NCBI RefSeq assembly: GCF_963675585.1
Contig: NZ_OY776413.1
Location: 62,001-126,000 of the forward strand
Length of the DNA: 64,000 nucleotides
Direction of reading: 5' to 3'
DNA from: an uncultured Draconibacterium sp.
GTDB taxonomy: Bacteria > Bacteroidota > Bacteroidia > Bacteroidales > Prolixibacteraceae
How positions within the stretch are numbered: position 1 is the stretch's first letter; every line of letters begins with the position of its first letter. Below are positions 35,356 to 45,132 of the stretch, one piece after another. The translations under genes were made by a program, and so were the position numbers. The notes below the pieces were generated by a model, which was not told the origin of the DNA, ran no database searches, and was given only the letters and a program-made list of their open reading frames with translations.

Positions 35356-37224
35356 ATGAAGCAATTTATAAACCTTCTGATTTTTGTTACAACAATTTCG
35401 TTTGGATTTCATCAGGCAAAAGCCTCGGAAGCTTCCGATACAAGCTACATTTATTTAAAAGACTACGGACTGGCAAAAACTAAAAAGAAAAACTGTATTA
35501 AATACATCAATAAAGCAATCGAAGATTTAAAGAGCGATCAACCAACCGTTCTGGTGTTTTCGAGAGGTGAATATCATTTCTACCCCGACGGATGCCAGAC
35601 TCGTACCTATTTTGAATCAAATACCACCGACAAAAATCCTAAGGTTTGTGCCTTTCTATTCGAGAACAAAAAAAATCTCGTGATTGACGGCAGAGGCAGC
35701 ACCCTCATTTTTCATGGAATTATGCAACCATTTACGTTTGACAACTGCAGCAACATAACACTACGAAATATTAGCATCGATTGGGAAAATCCGCTAATTG
35801 CCCAGGCTGAAGTACTAAAAACAACCGAGCAATACATTGACTTAGGCATAAATCACAAAGAGTTCCCCTATCAACTGCAAGACAATCAACTTGTTTTCGA
35901 TGTATCCGGAGCTGAAGGAAATGCGTGGAAAGGCACCATGGAATTTGACAGAAAGGGACGCTATGTTGTTCCCCAAACAGGTGATATGGGATGTTTGGGC
36001 GAGGATTGGAACAATTACCAGGCTGCCACTACTATGCCGGGTGTGGTACGTTTGCAATACAATTTTAAAAGGAAACCGACAGTCGGAAATTTTCTTGTTT
36101 TAAGACATGCAGAACGAACTCATTCGGGAGTTTTTATAACAGAATCGAAAAATATCTCAATTAAAAATCTGAATTTATATCATGCCTGTGGCTTGGGAAT
36201 TCTGGCCCAGTTCAGCGAGGATTTAACTTTTTCAGAATACAGGGCAATTCCCAACAAAAACAAAAACCATTATTTTGGAGGAGGCGACGATGGTCTGCAG
36301 ATTTCAAACTGCAAAGGCAATATTACGGTAAGCAATTGCGAATTCGAGGGGCTCATGGACGATCCGATAAATGTACACGGAACAAGCGTTCAAATACAGG
36401 AAATTATTTCGGCAACTGAATTAAAATGCAAATTTATGCATCACCAAAGTGTTGGTCTCAAATGGGGACACCCAAATGATGTGATAAATTTTATTGAAAA
36501 CGAAAAAATGTATTCGCTTGGCAATGGAAAAATTGTTGCCTTTAAACCCATCGACAAGGAAACTTTCACCATCGCATTTTCAACGGCTCTTCCAAAAGGT
36601 CTGGAAGCCGGCGATGCTTTGGAAAATCTCACGTGGTCGCCAAACTTATGGGTTAAAAACACACAATTCAAAAGTTGCCGCGCGCGGGGACTGCTGGTAT
36701 CAACTCCCGGCACGGTGGTTATCGAAAATAATCATTTTGAATCGAGTGGCAGTGCGATACTAATTGCCGGCGATGTAAACGGCTGGTTCGAATCGGGAGC
36801 TGTTAGTGATGTTCTGATCAAAAACAATACTTTCACCGATTTATGCAATACAAGTTCATACCAGTTTTGTGAAGCAATTATATCAATTTATCCCAATCTT
36901 TTGTCAAGAAGCGATAACACCCAGGCATTTCATAAAAACATACGCATTGAGAACAACTCATTTGCACCATTTGATTATCCCATATTATTTGCCCTATCGG
37001 TAGATGGTTTGTTTTTTGAAAACAATATAGTAACCCAAAGCTACCAGTTTACTCCTTACCACAACCGGCAGTACAATTTCACATTTGAGAACTGCAAAAA
37101 TGTTACAGTCCTTAACAATCAGTTTTCAGAAGATCTATTGGGAAAAAATATTCTCTTAAAAAAAACCGGAAAATCTGAATTAAAATCAGACCTCGATGAT
37201 CTCTTCAAAATTGAAGTATTCTAA
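35356..37224 (+). CDS. GH110-type alpha-1,3-galactosidase (beta-helix)
   Basis: About 622 aa from the ATG at 35356, which gives a signal peptide (MKQFINLLIFVTTISFGF ... AKA); an in-frame start at 35338 adds six residues. It has right-handed beta-helix repeats throughout. GH110 features are visible in order: VIDGRGSTLIFHG, GLGILAQFSEDLTF, GGGDDGLQISNCKGNI, GLMDDPINVHGT, MHHQSVGLKWG, NLTWSPNLW, CRARGLLVSTPG and GDVNGWFESGA. GH110 enzymes remove terminal alpha-1,3-linked galactose in the periplasm or at the cell surface. No other polysaccharide-utilisation genes are adjacent. A MITE-like element begins 7 bp after the stop. Confidence 0.85.
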   Translation: MKQFINLLIFVTTISFGFHQAKASEASDTSYIYLKDYGLAKTKKKNCIKYINKAIEDLKSDQPTVLVFSRGEYHFYPDGCQTRTYFESNTTDKNPKVCAFLFENKKNLVIDGRGSTLIFHGIMQPFTFDNCSNITLRNISIDWENPLIAQAEVLKTTEQYIDLGINHKEFPYQLQDNQLVFDVSGAEGNAWKGTMEFDRKGRYVVPQTGDMGCLGEDWNNYQAATTMPGVVRLQYNFKRKPTVGNFLVLRHAERTHSGVFITESKNISIKNLNLYHACGLGILAQFSEDLTFSEYRAIPNKNKNHYFGGGDDGLQISNCKGNITVSNCEFEGLMDDPINVHGTSVQIQEIISATELKCKFMHHQSVGLKWGHPNDVINFIENEKMYSLGNGKIVAFKPIDKETFTIAFSTALPKGLEAGDALENLTWSPNLWVKNTQFKSCRARGLLVSTPGTVVIENNHFESSGSAILIAGDVNGWFESGAVSDVLIKNNTFTDLCNTSSYQFCEAIISIYPNLLSRSDNTQAFHKNIRIENNSFAPFDYPILFALSVDGLFFENNIVTQSYQFTPYHNRQYNFTFENCKNVTVLNNQFSEDLLGKNILLKKTGKSELKSDLDDLFKIEVF

Positions 37225-37231
37225 TAAAAAA

Positions 37232-37853
37232 GGATCACATTGAAATTCTGGTGGACGAATTATCAATTCACTACCTAAACCATTTTTCTCGCTTCGCTGC
37301 GACTGACTTTTTTCTTCAGCAAAAAAAGTCAGCACGAAGAAGGCATTTCTGAGCCCACCGCTGACATGAAAATTGCTAAAATTTTAGGAACTCCGCTAAA
37401 AGAAAAGAACTCCACTGACACCTCATTCTTCCGGTCAGTGTCAAACAGCTTTTCTTTCTTAACGCTGCATTCCCAAAATTTCTTAACGCATTTTCCTGAA
37501 GGCGGACTTGCGGGCTACAAACCATGCAATATTTTATAACATCCGATCGTGAGGCGGCCTCTTTTGATCAAGCACTGAATCAAAACAAAGCCTTACTGAG
37601 AGCGGGTAGCTTCGAATTTGTGAGAAGATCACCCGTCCGAAGTTAGGTTTTGTAAAGATGATGTGTGAAGGACAAAAGAAGCCTTGATCTTTCTGATTCG
37701 TCTTTGGATCAAACCAAAGATGAATGCTTCCGGCAGGAAAGAACGTACTGTTTTAAACAATATATTCGATGATGAATCTATATTTCCTTGCCAGAAGAGT
37801 AGCGAAAATATTTGCTTGAAAAAGTTAAATCCACCGGACTTTACGGGTGATCC
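37232..37853 (+). mobile_element. MITE-like element, copy 1 (622 bp)
   Basis: Non-coding element bounded by GGATCAC and GTGATCC. The inverted ends extend imperfectly to about 24 bp (both carry GGTGGA at inner position 19-24). It is flanked by a perfect 8-bp duplication ATAAAAAA (37224-37231 and 37854-37861). Inside are several local palindromes such as CTTTGG-ATCAAA-CCAAAG, but no frame beyond about 100 aa and no transposase. Copy 2 at 38205 appears identical over the full length by eye. It was inserted at the last base of the GH110 stop codon. Confidence 0.88.
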
Positions 37854-37886
37854 ATAAAAAAGACATTGCTAAAGTAAGAACATAAA

Positions 37887-37915
37887 AAAACCTGTTCACG
37901 AGAGGAACAGGTTTT
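37887..37915 (+). terminator. Intrinsic terminator, probably the original terminator of the GH110 gene
   Basis: AAAACCTGTTC/GAACAGGTTTT with a 7-nt loop and following T/A-rich tract. No gene lies between it and the MITE copy, so it likely belonged to the GH110 gene before the element inserted. Confidence 0.75.
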
Positions 37916-37930
37916 ATATTTTAAAGAAAA

Positions 37931-38022
37931 AGGGTAGAACTAATGGACGCTTTTTTTATGATGATTGATAATCTACAAACCCCTTTACACAAAACCAATC
38001 AATAATGAAGTCGCTCTACCCT
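37931..38022. repeat. 92-bp segment bounded by a 10-bp inverted repeat
   Basis: AGGGTAGAAC (37931-37940) and GCTCTACCCT (38013-38022) are inverted with one mismatch. They lie between the two MITE copies. No flanking duplication was found, so a mobile origin is not supported; a structured RNA or chance remain possible. Confidence 0.35.
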
Positions 38023-38204
38023 GTTATACAATCCTTATTTTGTATCTTCTGTTTCCCTAAAAGCAACTACCAGGCCAAAAATTTCAATTCCTGATTTTCA
38101 ACACTTTAACATAACTTAAATAAATTACACTCTCTCAGTGTGGGACAAATATCCCATATCTGGCCGTTTTCCAGCAATAAATTCAGTGCCACTATTCAAA
38201 AATC

Positions 38205-38826
38205 GGATCACATTGAAATTCTGGTGGACGAATTATCAATTCACTACCTAAACCATTTTTCTCGCTTCGCTGCGACTGACTTTTTTCTTCAGCAAAAAAA
38301 GTCAGCACGAAGAAGGCATTTCTGAGCCCACCGCTGACATGAAAATTGCTAAAATTTTAGGAACTCCGCTAAAAGAAAAGAACTCCACTGACACCTCATT
38401 CTTCCGGTCAGTGTCAAACAGCTTTTCTTTCTTAACGCTGCATTCCCAAAATTTCTTAACGCATTTTCCTGAAGGCGGACTTGCGGGCTACAAACCATGC
38501 AATATTTTATAACATCCGATCGTGAGGCGGCCTCTTTTGATCAAGCACTGAATCAAAACAAAGCCTTACTGAGAGCGGGTAGCTTCGAATTTGTGAGAAG
38601 ATCACCCGTCCGAAGTTAGGTTTTGTAAAGATGATGTGTGAAGGACAAAAGAAGCCTTGATCTTTCTGATTCGTCTTTGGATCAAACCAAAGATGAATGC
38701 TTCCGGCAGGAAAGAACGTACTGTTTTAAACAATATATTCGATGATGAATCTATATTTCCTTGCCAGAAGAGTAGCGAAAATATTTGCTTGAAAAAGTTA
38801 AATCCACCGGACTTTACGGGTGATCC
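38205..38826 (+). mobile_element. MITE-like element, copy 2 (622 bp)
   Basis: Same length and, by eye, same sequence as copy 1, exactly 973 bp further along. It is flanked by its own 8-bp duplication CAAAAATC (38197-38204 and 38827-38834), different from that of copy 1, so the copies arose by separate insertions rather than by duplication of one block. Short frames inside (up to 96 aa) have no recognisable product. Confidence 0.88.
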
Positions 38827-39065
38827 CAAAAATCCACTACTCAAGTGAAAAGAACACGAGCTTTCATTCCTTTTATTCAAATTGAAATACAATAAGCATA
38901 CAGTTTTTTGGTTACAAAAACACCATTAACATAAATTTTGTAAAAGATTACTACTTAAAATAGCGTATGATTTGTTCCAAAATGAGGATCATTTTTGGCT
39001 TACGTCCTAAAAAATAAGTAGTTACAGAGACATTTTTGCAAAAAGTTATCAACACCTTTATACAT

Positions 39066-39097
39066 AAAAAAATCCACCAGATTTCTCTGATGGATTT
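39066..39097 (-). terminator. Terminator of tRNA-Ser
   Basis: On the minus strand, AAATCCATCAGA/TCTGGTGGATTT (one G-U pair) with a 4-nt loop followed by a T-run, just downstream of the tRNA 3' end. Confidence 0.8.
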
Positions 39098-39101
39098 CCA
39101 G

Positions 39102-39186
39102 CGGAGAGAGAGGGATTCGAACCCCCGGTACCTCGCGGTACAACGGTTTTCAAGACCGCCGCATTCGACCACTCTGCCATCTCTCC
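39102..39186 (-). tRNA. tRNA-Ser(UGA)
   Basis: On the minus strand the acceptor GGAGAGA pairs with TCTCTCC and the discriminator is G. The anticodon loop CTTGAAA carries UGA, the class II variable arm has the stem GTACC-GCGA-GGTAC, and the T-arm contains GGTTCGAATCC. It is 85 nt without encoded CCA, as expected for tRNA-Ser. Confidence 0.95.
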
Positions 39187-39466
39187 TGAGCGCGACAAAA
39201 GTAGAACTTTTTTTTTTACCTCAAAATACTTTTGTGTAATTTTTTAGAAAAATACTGAAAAAAAAAAAGTTGATGCATTTGGTTTTTTAAAACATATTTC
39301 AGAATTTAGCTAAAACTTAAAAAGTACCCTGAAACTATTGGTTTTACTGAAGTTTTCAGTTTTTTACAAAAAAGGATTAAAATTAATTCATAATATACAT
39401 AAAAAAATATTAAGAAGTAAATTACTTAATTTCAATCACTTAATTAATTATTTAAAAATTTGCCTT

Positions 39467-39739
39467 ATGAACAAAGCACAATTAATTGATGCTATGGCCG
39501 AAAAATCAGGCCTAAGTAAAGCTGACGCGAAAAAAGCTCTGGATGCATTTGTAGCTGCAACAACTGACTCACTTAAAGGTGGTGACAGAGTAGCTCTTAT
39601 TGGATTCGGTTCATTCTCTGTATCTGAACGTGGTGCGAGAACTGGTAGAAACCCACAAACCGGTAAAGAAATTACTATTCCAGCTAAAAAAGTTGTTAAA
39701 TTTAAAGCTGGTGCTGAATTAGCTGACGCAGTTTCGTAA
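39467..39739 (+). CDS. HU family DNA-binding protein
   Basis: 90 aa from the ATG at 39467 ([20 protein letters not shown]); the frame is open upstream to 39338 but that part is not conserved. [24 protein letters not shown] is the beta-arm region of HU, with the DNA-contacting Arg and intercalating Pro. It compacts and bends the chromosome as a dimer. The AT-rich 280 bp upstream hold no other gene. A terminator follows. Confidence 0.95.
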   Translation: MNKAQLIDAMAEKSGLSKADAKKALDAFVAATTDSLKGGDRVALIGFGSFSVSERGARTGRNPQTGKEITIPAKKVVKFKAGAELADAVS

Positions 39740-39765
39740 ACATACGAATAAGAAAAAATTGACTT

Positions 39766-39790
39766 AGGGGAGCACATTGCTTCCCTTTTT
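39766..39790 (+). terminator. Terminator of HU
   Basis: AGGGGAGC/GCTTCCCT with loop ACATT and a T-run on the plus strand, about 27 bp after the HU stop. Confidence 0.75.
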
Positions 39791-39825
39791 CATTTTAGGA
39801 AGCACCGAAATTAATAAACTTGAAT

Positions 39826-40506
39826 ATGGACAAAGACTTGTTAAACCATTTATCTGAATACATTACTCCACGCAGAAACGAACTTTTTGAACGTACATTG
39901 GCCATGCGGACGAAGTACATTACAATTGTACTTGAAGATATTTTCCAACCTCAAAATGCAAGCGCAGTATTACGTACCTGCGATTGTTTTGGGATACAGG
40001 ATGTTCATATTATAGAAAACAGAAATGAATTTCAGGATGATTCTGAAGTATCGTTGGGATCGTCGAAATGGTTGAATTTGCACAAGTACAACGAAGCCGG
40101 CAACAACAGCATTGAAACCATTAAAAAGCTAAAAGAACAAGGCTACCGGATTGTTGCAACCACACCTCATACAAATGACCAGGAATTGCAGGATTTCGAT
40201 ATTTCGAAAGGAAAAACGGCGCTCGTATTTGGTTCTGAGCTTCCCGGAATAACAGACAATATATTAAACGAAGCCGACGAGTTTCTTAAAATACCCATGT
40301 ATGGATTTACCGAAAGTTTTAACATATCGGTTTCGGCTGCAGTTATTTTACATCATTTAACCTTAAAAATGCGTCAGACAGAAGGTTTAAAATGGCAACT
40401 TAGTGAAGATGAAAGAGACGCACTAAAAATGGATTGGATCAGGAAAACAATTAAACGAAGTGAATTGATTGAAAAACGTTTCTGGGAAGAACACGGAAAA
40501 AAGTAA
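39826..40506 (+). CDS. trmH: TrmH-family SPOUT RNA 2'-O-methyltransferase
   Basis: 226 aa from the ATG at 39826 (MDKDLLNHLSEYITPRR). SPOUT motifs are seen: NASAVLRTCDCFGIQDVHII (motif 1), ALVFGSELPGI (motif 2) and KIPMYGFTESFNISVSAA (motif 3, the knot with the AdoMet site). The TrmH-type C-terminal helical tail is present. It probably methylates G18 of tRNA; other RNA targets are possible in the superfamily. Confidence 0.88.
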   Translation: MDKDLLNHLSEYITPRRNELFERTLAMRTKYITIVLEDIFQPQNASAVLRTCDCFGIQDVHIIENRNEFQDDSEVSLGSSKWLNLHKYNEAGNNSIETIKKLKEQGYRIVATTPHTNDQELQDFDISKGKTALVFGSELPGITDNILNEADEFLKIPMYGFTESFNISVSAAVILHHLTLKMRQTEGLKWQLSEDERDALKMDWIRKTIKRSELIEKRFWEEHGKK

Positions 40507-40513
40507 TTGATTC

Positions 40514-41704
40514 TTATGCACGTTTAGACTTTTCCCAATTAACTGACTGTTTCCCTTTAAAATAGCGAAAGATCCCACGCACGGAAGCATAATTAATCAT
40601 TACAAAATAATAGGGAACAAAAAACACCTTTACGCGCATCTTGCGGTTTTCGAAATACCAACCAAACGCTGCCACCAAATAACAAGCCAGTTGCAGATAC
40701 AAAAACAAGGCATAAAAATGGGTTCTTGCTACAATCTCCTGATCAGAAAACATAAAAACAGACACTACAAACAATAAAAAAAGCGAAAGTGGTGCCAAAG
40801 CCCAGCGTAAAACTTTATGCGAAAAATACTGCCACGTTAAGATTCCATACTTAAACGGATTGAGCAGGCTTTTTAGTCGAAATATGGTTTGGATACCTCC
40901 AGCCGCAATCCGAACCTTACGTTTTAATTCTTCCTTTACATTTAACGATGCTGTTTCCTCTGCATACGCATTTGGAGTATATGCAATTTTATACCCCTTT
41001 TGGGCAATTCGCAACGAGATAATAAAATCATCGAGCAGCGTATCGGTTTCAACTTCCTCAAAAAGCTCGGTGCGTATTGCAAACAATTCGCCCACGGCAC
41101 CCACAGCCGAATTAAGCTCCGAATCATTTCTTTTAATCCAGGATTCCATCTTCCAGTACAAACCCTCCCCTGCTCCGGCTGCCGATTCTGATTCTTTCTC
41201 TACAATTCGTTTTTCTCCTGCCACACAACCTACCTTCGGATTACTAAAACTGTTCACAATTTCAACAATCGAATCTTTTCCCAGGACTGTATTCGAATCG
41301 GAAAAGATTACGATTGGTGCTTTTACAAATTTCATCCCGCGGTTCATGGCATGCATTTTCCCGCGTCTCTCATCCTGGTGGTAAACTTCCAGCCTGTCAT
41401 CCATTTGTTTCAGAAGGTCAGGAGTTCCGTCGTTTGAACCATCGGTAACCCAGAGATACTGTATTTTTTCTTGCGGATAATTGAGCTGAAACGAGTTTTG
41501 TACTTTTTGCTGTATATAGTCTCTTTCGTTAAAAGCGGTTACAAAAAGGCAAACATCCGGTTGGTAACCTGCTTCATTCGCAATCTTTTTTAATGCAGAA
41601 AATGACTTTTTTATTTTTACAAGGAACCAAAGAATTAGGGCATACCCCACGTACGTATAAAAAAGAATAATAAGTAAGGACCAAAACAGAATGGTTAATA
41701 TCAT
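40514..41704 (-). CDS. Membrane glycosyltransferase family 2
   Basis: 396 aa. An N-terminal helix (residues 3-25), a GT2 catalytic domain (VTAFNERDYIQQKVQNS, WVTDGSNDGTPDLL, FSDSNTVLG as DxD-like site, LLDDFIISLRIAQKG), then three C-terminal helices (about 300-375). It resembles processive enzymes of the cellulose/hyaluronan synthase type without a PilZ domain. Its ATG overlaps the stop of the GT4 gene upstream by 4 bp, so the two work together, probably on an exopolysaccharide or cell-surface glycan. Confidence 0.88.
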   Translation of the reverse strand: MILTILFWSLLIILFYTYVGYALILWFLVKIKKSFSALKKIANEAGYQPDVCLFVTAFNERDYIQQKVQNSFQLNYPQEKIQYLWVTDGSNDGTPDLLKQMDDRLEVYHQDERRGKMHAMNRGMKFVKAPIVIFSDSNTVLGKDSIVEIVNSFSNPKVGCVAGEKRIVEKESESAAGAGEGLYWKMESWIKRNDSELNSAVGAVGELFAIRTELFEEVETDTLLDDFIISLRIAQKGYKIAYTPNAYAEETASLNVKEELKRKVRIAAGGIQTIFRLKSLLNPFKYGILTWQYFSHKVLRWALAPLSLFLLFVVSVFMFSDQEIVARTHFYALFLYLQLACYLVAAFGWYFENRKMRVKVFFVPYYFVMINYASVRGIFRYFKGKQSVNWEKSKRA

Positions 41705-42903
41705 TTTGAATTCTCTTTATAAAACTCGATAAGTTTAGCTGCTGCTGCTAAATTATCAAATTTTTCGAGTATAAACTCAATTGCGTTTCTTCCTATTTTC
41801 TCGTAAAAAAACTGATCCTCGACAAGTTGAGATATTTTACTTACAAATTCAGCTGCATCCTCGGCAATTACAATATTTTCGTTGGCACTAACACCAATTC
41901 CTTCAGCTCCAATTGGAGTGGTAATAATACTTTTCCCCAAAGCCATTCCTTCAATAATTTTAATACGCATTCCACTTCCCGAGAAAAGCGGAACAAGCAT
42001 AATCGATTTTGAATTTATAAACTGGTAAGCGTCTGCAACTTCGCCTTCGAAAATTACATTTGGCAAGTTAAATCGGTTTTGCAGCCAAACAGGTGCATTT
42101 CTTCCGGCAATATAGAATCTTAACGACGGGTATTTTTGATGAATTTCGGCCCAGCAATTTTCCAAAAACCAAACCAGGCCTTCCTGATTAGGCGCCCACT
42201 CCAACGACCCGATGTGAAACAATGAAGGGTGCTCGAGATTTTTTGAATTTGGAACCAGTACCGACGCATCAATTCCGGTTTGCGAAATGTGCTTTTTACG
42301 CGTATTTCCCAAATTATCCAACAACTCTCCGTCGCGTTCCGTTATGGGCACCAATAAATCGTAATGATTTATCAGAGCTATTTCAAAACGTTTAATACGT
42401 TTCGAAAGATTGTTCAGGTAAAATTTTCGTAAGCCGGAAGCCATTTGAGCAGCCCGTTCCCATATCTCGAATTCGATATTATGCGAACGATAAACGATGG
42501 TAGCCTTCGATTTGCGTCGGATTATGGGAATATACGGACAAACATACAAACCTTCAAGTTGAATTACATCGTAGGTGTTTTCATCCAGAAGTTGCGCCAA
42601 AGCCTTTCCAAATTTTCTATCGATAAAACGAACAGCATTGTATGGTTTACCTGAAAAAATAAAATTCACAAGTGCCCCGATTATATTTATCCGGGCAGGT
42701 ACATCAACCAATTCGAATTTTGCAACATCTTTTACCGATTCCGGGATTTCATCTTCGGTAACATGATGTTTGAGCGTGTTCATAGTTAACACTGTAACAT
42801 CGTGCCCCAAATGAGCAAATCCTTTGGTAAGATTCATACAGGCAATAGCACCACCATCTTTTGTTGGATACGGCACCTTGTTTGTTACCTGTAGTATTTT
42901 CAT
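41701..42903 (-). CDS. Glycosyltransferase family 4 (GT-B)
   Basis: 400 aa, soluble. N-terminal MKILQVTNKVPYPTKDGGA with the GG acceptor loop, FHIGSLEWAPNQEG in the centre and the C-terminal donor site with SGSGMRIKIIEGMALGKSIITTPIGAEGI, the EX7E-type element of GT4. Retaining glycosyl transfer from a nucleotide sugar at the inner membrane. It lies upstream of and is coupled to the GT2 gene, and 12 bp downstream of the LptF/G-type gene. Confidence 0.9.
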   Translation of the reverse strand: MKILQVTNKVPYPTKDGGAIACMNLTKGFAHLGHDVTVLTMNTLKHHVTEDEIPESVKDVAKFELVDVPARINIIGALVNFIFSGKPYNAVRFIDRKFGKALAQLLDENTYDVIQLEGLYVCPYIPIIRRKSKATIVYRSHNIEFEIWERAAQMASGLRKFYLNNLSKRIKRFEIALINHYDLLVPITERDGELLDNLGNTRKKHISQTGIDASVLVPNSKNLEHPSLFHIGSLEWAPNQEGLVWFLENCWAEIHQKYPSLRFYIAGRNAPVWLQNRFNLPNVIFEGEVADAYQFINSKSIMLVPLFSGSGMRIKIIEGMALGKSIITTPIGAEGIGVSANENIVIAEDAAEFVSKISQLVEDQFFYEKIGRNAIEFILEKFDNLAAAAKLIEFYKENSK

Positions 42904-42915
42904 TTTAATAATGTT

Positions 42916-44397
42916 TTATTGCTCCGACTTCTTTTTGCCAATAAATGGAATATTGGTCAAACGTTTGAAAAATTTGGTATAAGTTTCAGCGGTCATAATT
43001 GATGAATCGGTGGCCGCTTTAAAAGTAAGCCATACGCCAATCGGGAAAAAGATATACGACGAAAACCACATTCCGTTAATCATATTCCATACATCCTCAC
43101 GTGCTGTTTTTTCGCCACTCATGGAAACGATGTAGTACAAAATAAAAAGAAAAATGGAGACAACAACGGGCATTCCAAGCCCACCTTTTCGAATAATTGC
43201 ACCAAGCGGAGCACCTATAAAAAAGAAAATCAACACAGCAATAGACAAGGTATACTTTCTGTGTCGTTCCATTTTATATTTATTAAGTGTTTTCTTTTTC
43301 AGGTAGAGTTGGCCTTCATACATCGATAAATTCTGAACAACGCCACGGGCATCGTTTAAGGCTGTTTTGGCTATGTCTGCTTTCACCCACTTATCAATTC
43401 GCTCAAAATGTTCGTCAAAATTAAAAATTGAATCAGCTACCTCAACCACCTCATCCCGTTTTAAAGAATCGTGTGGAACAGTTAAATTATACATCTTTTT
43501 TGAGAGATGCGGCGTTACATTTAATTGCATCATATAATTCCGAAGACGCGTGTAATAATCATCCTGAAGAGTATCTTCCATTAACATCAACTGACTGATG
43601 TTTAACATTCGGTATTGATTTTTAAAGATACTTTCATCTTTGCGGTCAAACTCGAAGTCTTTTACCCGAACACGAATGGTTTGGGCATCGAACTGGTTTC
43701 GCTGGTAGGCATGGTTGTCTTTGTTGTTTTTGTTTTCCGATTTTTGCTCCTGATAATTAACACCGTTGTACAAATCAAGCACCATGTATCTTTTGTCTTC
43801 GGTAATTCTCAGAAAACCTGAATCTGCCACAGTAACGCTCTCATTGGCTTTGTTGCCGGTGTGATCGTAAATTAACAGATCGTAGAGCATTTTTGTAGTG
43901 TTGTTTTTAGTCCCCACTTTAATACTGTAGCCATCCATTTCGTTTGTAAATACTCCGGCTTGTAATACCAATTCGGGCCGTTGTTTTTTTACACTATACA
44001 ACAAAGTTGAAAAACGTAAATTGGTTTCAGGCAGAACATTATTTGCAAAATAAAAGGCAACTCCGGTAATTAAAATGGCAATAACAACCAATGGTCGCAT
44101 TATTCGAACCAAAGAAATACCAGATGCTTTCATCGCTACCAGCTCGTAATTTTCGCCAAGGGCTCCAAATGTCATAATAGAAGCAAGTAACATGGCCAAA
44201 GGAAAGGCCAATGGTAGTAAAGCAAACGATGCATAAAACATCATTTCGCCCAATACGCTAAAATCGAGCCCCTTACCCACCAAATCGTCCACATATTTCC
44301 AAAGAAACTGCATGAGCAGAATAAATAGCACGATGAAGAAGGTCATAAAAAATGGCCCTAAAAAAGATCGGATAACGTATAAATGTAAACGCTTCAT
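42916..44397 (-). CDS. LptF/LptG family permease
   Basis: 493 aa. Three N-terminal membrane helices (about 12-35, 55-80, 98-118), a periplasmic beta-jellyroll region (about 125-385) and three C-terminal helices (about 390-470), the YjgP/YjgQ layout. LptF/G partner LptB in extracting lipopolysaccharide from the inner membrane. The longer periplasmic region is usual in Bacteroidota. It precedes two glycosyltransferase genes, consistent with an envelope-glycan operon. Confidence 0.9.
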   Translation of the reverse strand: MKRLHLYVIRSFLGPFFMTFFIVLFILLMQFLWKYVDDLVGKGLDFSVLGEMMFYASFALLPLAFPLAMLLASIMTFGALGENYELVAMKASGISLVRIMRPLVVIAILITGVAFYFANNVLPETNLRFSTLLYSVKKQRPELVLQAGVFTNEMDGYSIKVGTKNNTTKMLYDLLIYDHTGNKANESVTVADSGFLRITEDKRYMVLDLYNGVNYQEQKSENKNNKDNHAYQRNQFDAQTIRVRVKDFEFDRKDESIFKNQYRMLNISQLMLMEDTLQDDYYTRLRNYMMQLNVTPHLSKKMYNLTVPHDSLKRDEVVEVADSIFNFDEHFERIDKWVKADIAKTALNDARGVVQNLSMYEGQLYLKKKTLNKYKMERHRKYTLSIAVLIFFFIGAPLGAIIRKGGLGMPVVVSIFLFILYYIVSMSGEKTAREDVWNMINGMWFSSYIFFPIGVWLTFKAATDSSIMTAETYTKFFKRLTNIPFIGKKKSEQ

Positions 44398-44524
44398 TAA
44401 GTAATTTTCCTCAGTTATAGAAACGAGTACAAAACTAAGTTATTTTAGGAATTAGTAAAGTAAAAAAGGTTAAGAAACATTTAAGGTTATGGGAGAGAGG
44501 TTAAGCATTCTTAAATTCAGCGCC

Positions 44525-44902
44525 TTATGAGCCAAGAACATGTTTTAAACTCTCCACCTGCGAGCTCCATAAACTTTCAGTTTCTTCTTTTTCGTCCTCT
44601 TCGGTAAAATCGGTTACCAGCAACGAAACATCACCGGTCAGTTCATCGCGGGTGATTTTAAACTCAAAGTAAGTATCTTCTTCGTCGAGCCAAACAAAAC
44701 GTACCAATCTGTTTTCTTTGTGCAGGGTCATTTCTGCACTTTGTTCCGATCCTTCCCAAACAAAAGTATATTTTTTACCGCGTACCCGAACATCGTCGGC
44801 AAACCATTCTGTTAAACCAGAAGCAGTACTTAAACGATTGTATAAAACTTTAGGTGAGCAATTTATGATATACTCCATGTTTATTTTGATCTTGTCAGTC
44901 AT
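44525..44902 (-). CDS. START-like/SRPBCC domain protein
   Basis: About 125 aa from the ATG at 44902; an in-frame ATG at 44920 would add six residues. MEYIINCSPKVLYNRLSTASGLTEWFADDV opens a helix-grip fold, followed by strands FVWEGSEQSAEMTL and RLVRFVWLDEEDTYFEF. AHSA1/START-like proteins bind hydrophobic ligands; this compact Bacteroidota version has no assigned role. Confidence 0.82.
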   Translation of the reverse strand: MTDKIKINMEYIINCSPKVLYNRLSTASGLTEWFADDVRVRGKKYTFVWEGSEQSAEMTLHKENRLVRFVWLDEEDTYFEFKITRDELTGDVSLLVTDFTEEDEKEETESLWSSQVESLKHVLGS

Positions 44903-45019
44903 AAGTTCGATTTTCGGCAATATAATTAATAAGTATGGAACTTACAACTCGGAAAATAAACCGGATTAAACTTCTTCGGAAATTTTATTCAAAAATGGAT
45001 TGGAAATAAAAATAAATAC

Positions 45020-45027
45020 TATATTTG
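45020..45027 (+). promoter_or_regulatory. Candidate -7 box (TATATTTG) of tRNA-Met
   Basis: Exact TAnnTTTG match 23 bp before the tRNA 5' end; an ATTG at 44999-45002 could be the -33 element at a slightly short spacing of 17 bp. Confidence 0.6.
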
Positions 45028-45050
45028 CACCGCAATTTTGAAAAACAAAT

Positions 45051-45124
45051 GGCGAGGTAGCTCAGCTGGTTAGAGCGCATGATTCATAATCATGAGGTCG
45101 GCGGTTCAAGCCCGCCTCTCGCTA
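45051..45124 (+). tRNA. tRNA-Met(CAU)
   Basis: 74 nt without CCA. Acceptor arm GGCGAGG/TCTCGCT with two terminal G-U pairs and discriminator A. D-arm GCTCAGCTGGTTAGAGC, anticodon loop TTCATAA with CAU, T-arm GGCGG-TTCAAGC-CCGCC. It lacks the initiator C1-A72 mismatch, so it is elongator-type Met; tRNA-Ile2 with lysidine-modified CAU cannot be excluded from sequence alone. Confidence 0.93.
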
Positions 45125-45132
45125 CAAAAAGC

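Noticed and set aside
38140-38325. 61-aa open frame spanning the left end of MITE copy 2
   Set aside because: It crosses the element boundary and has no recognisable product, so it is a chance frame.
38602-38892. 96-aa open frame on the minus strand overlapping MITE copy 2
   Set aside because: It lies mostly within a non-coding repeat, shows no domain, and its end falls outside the element.
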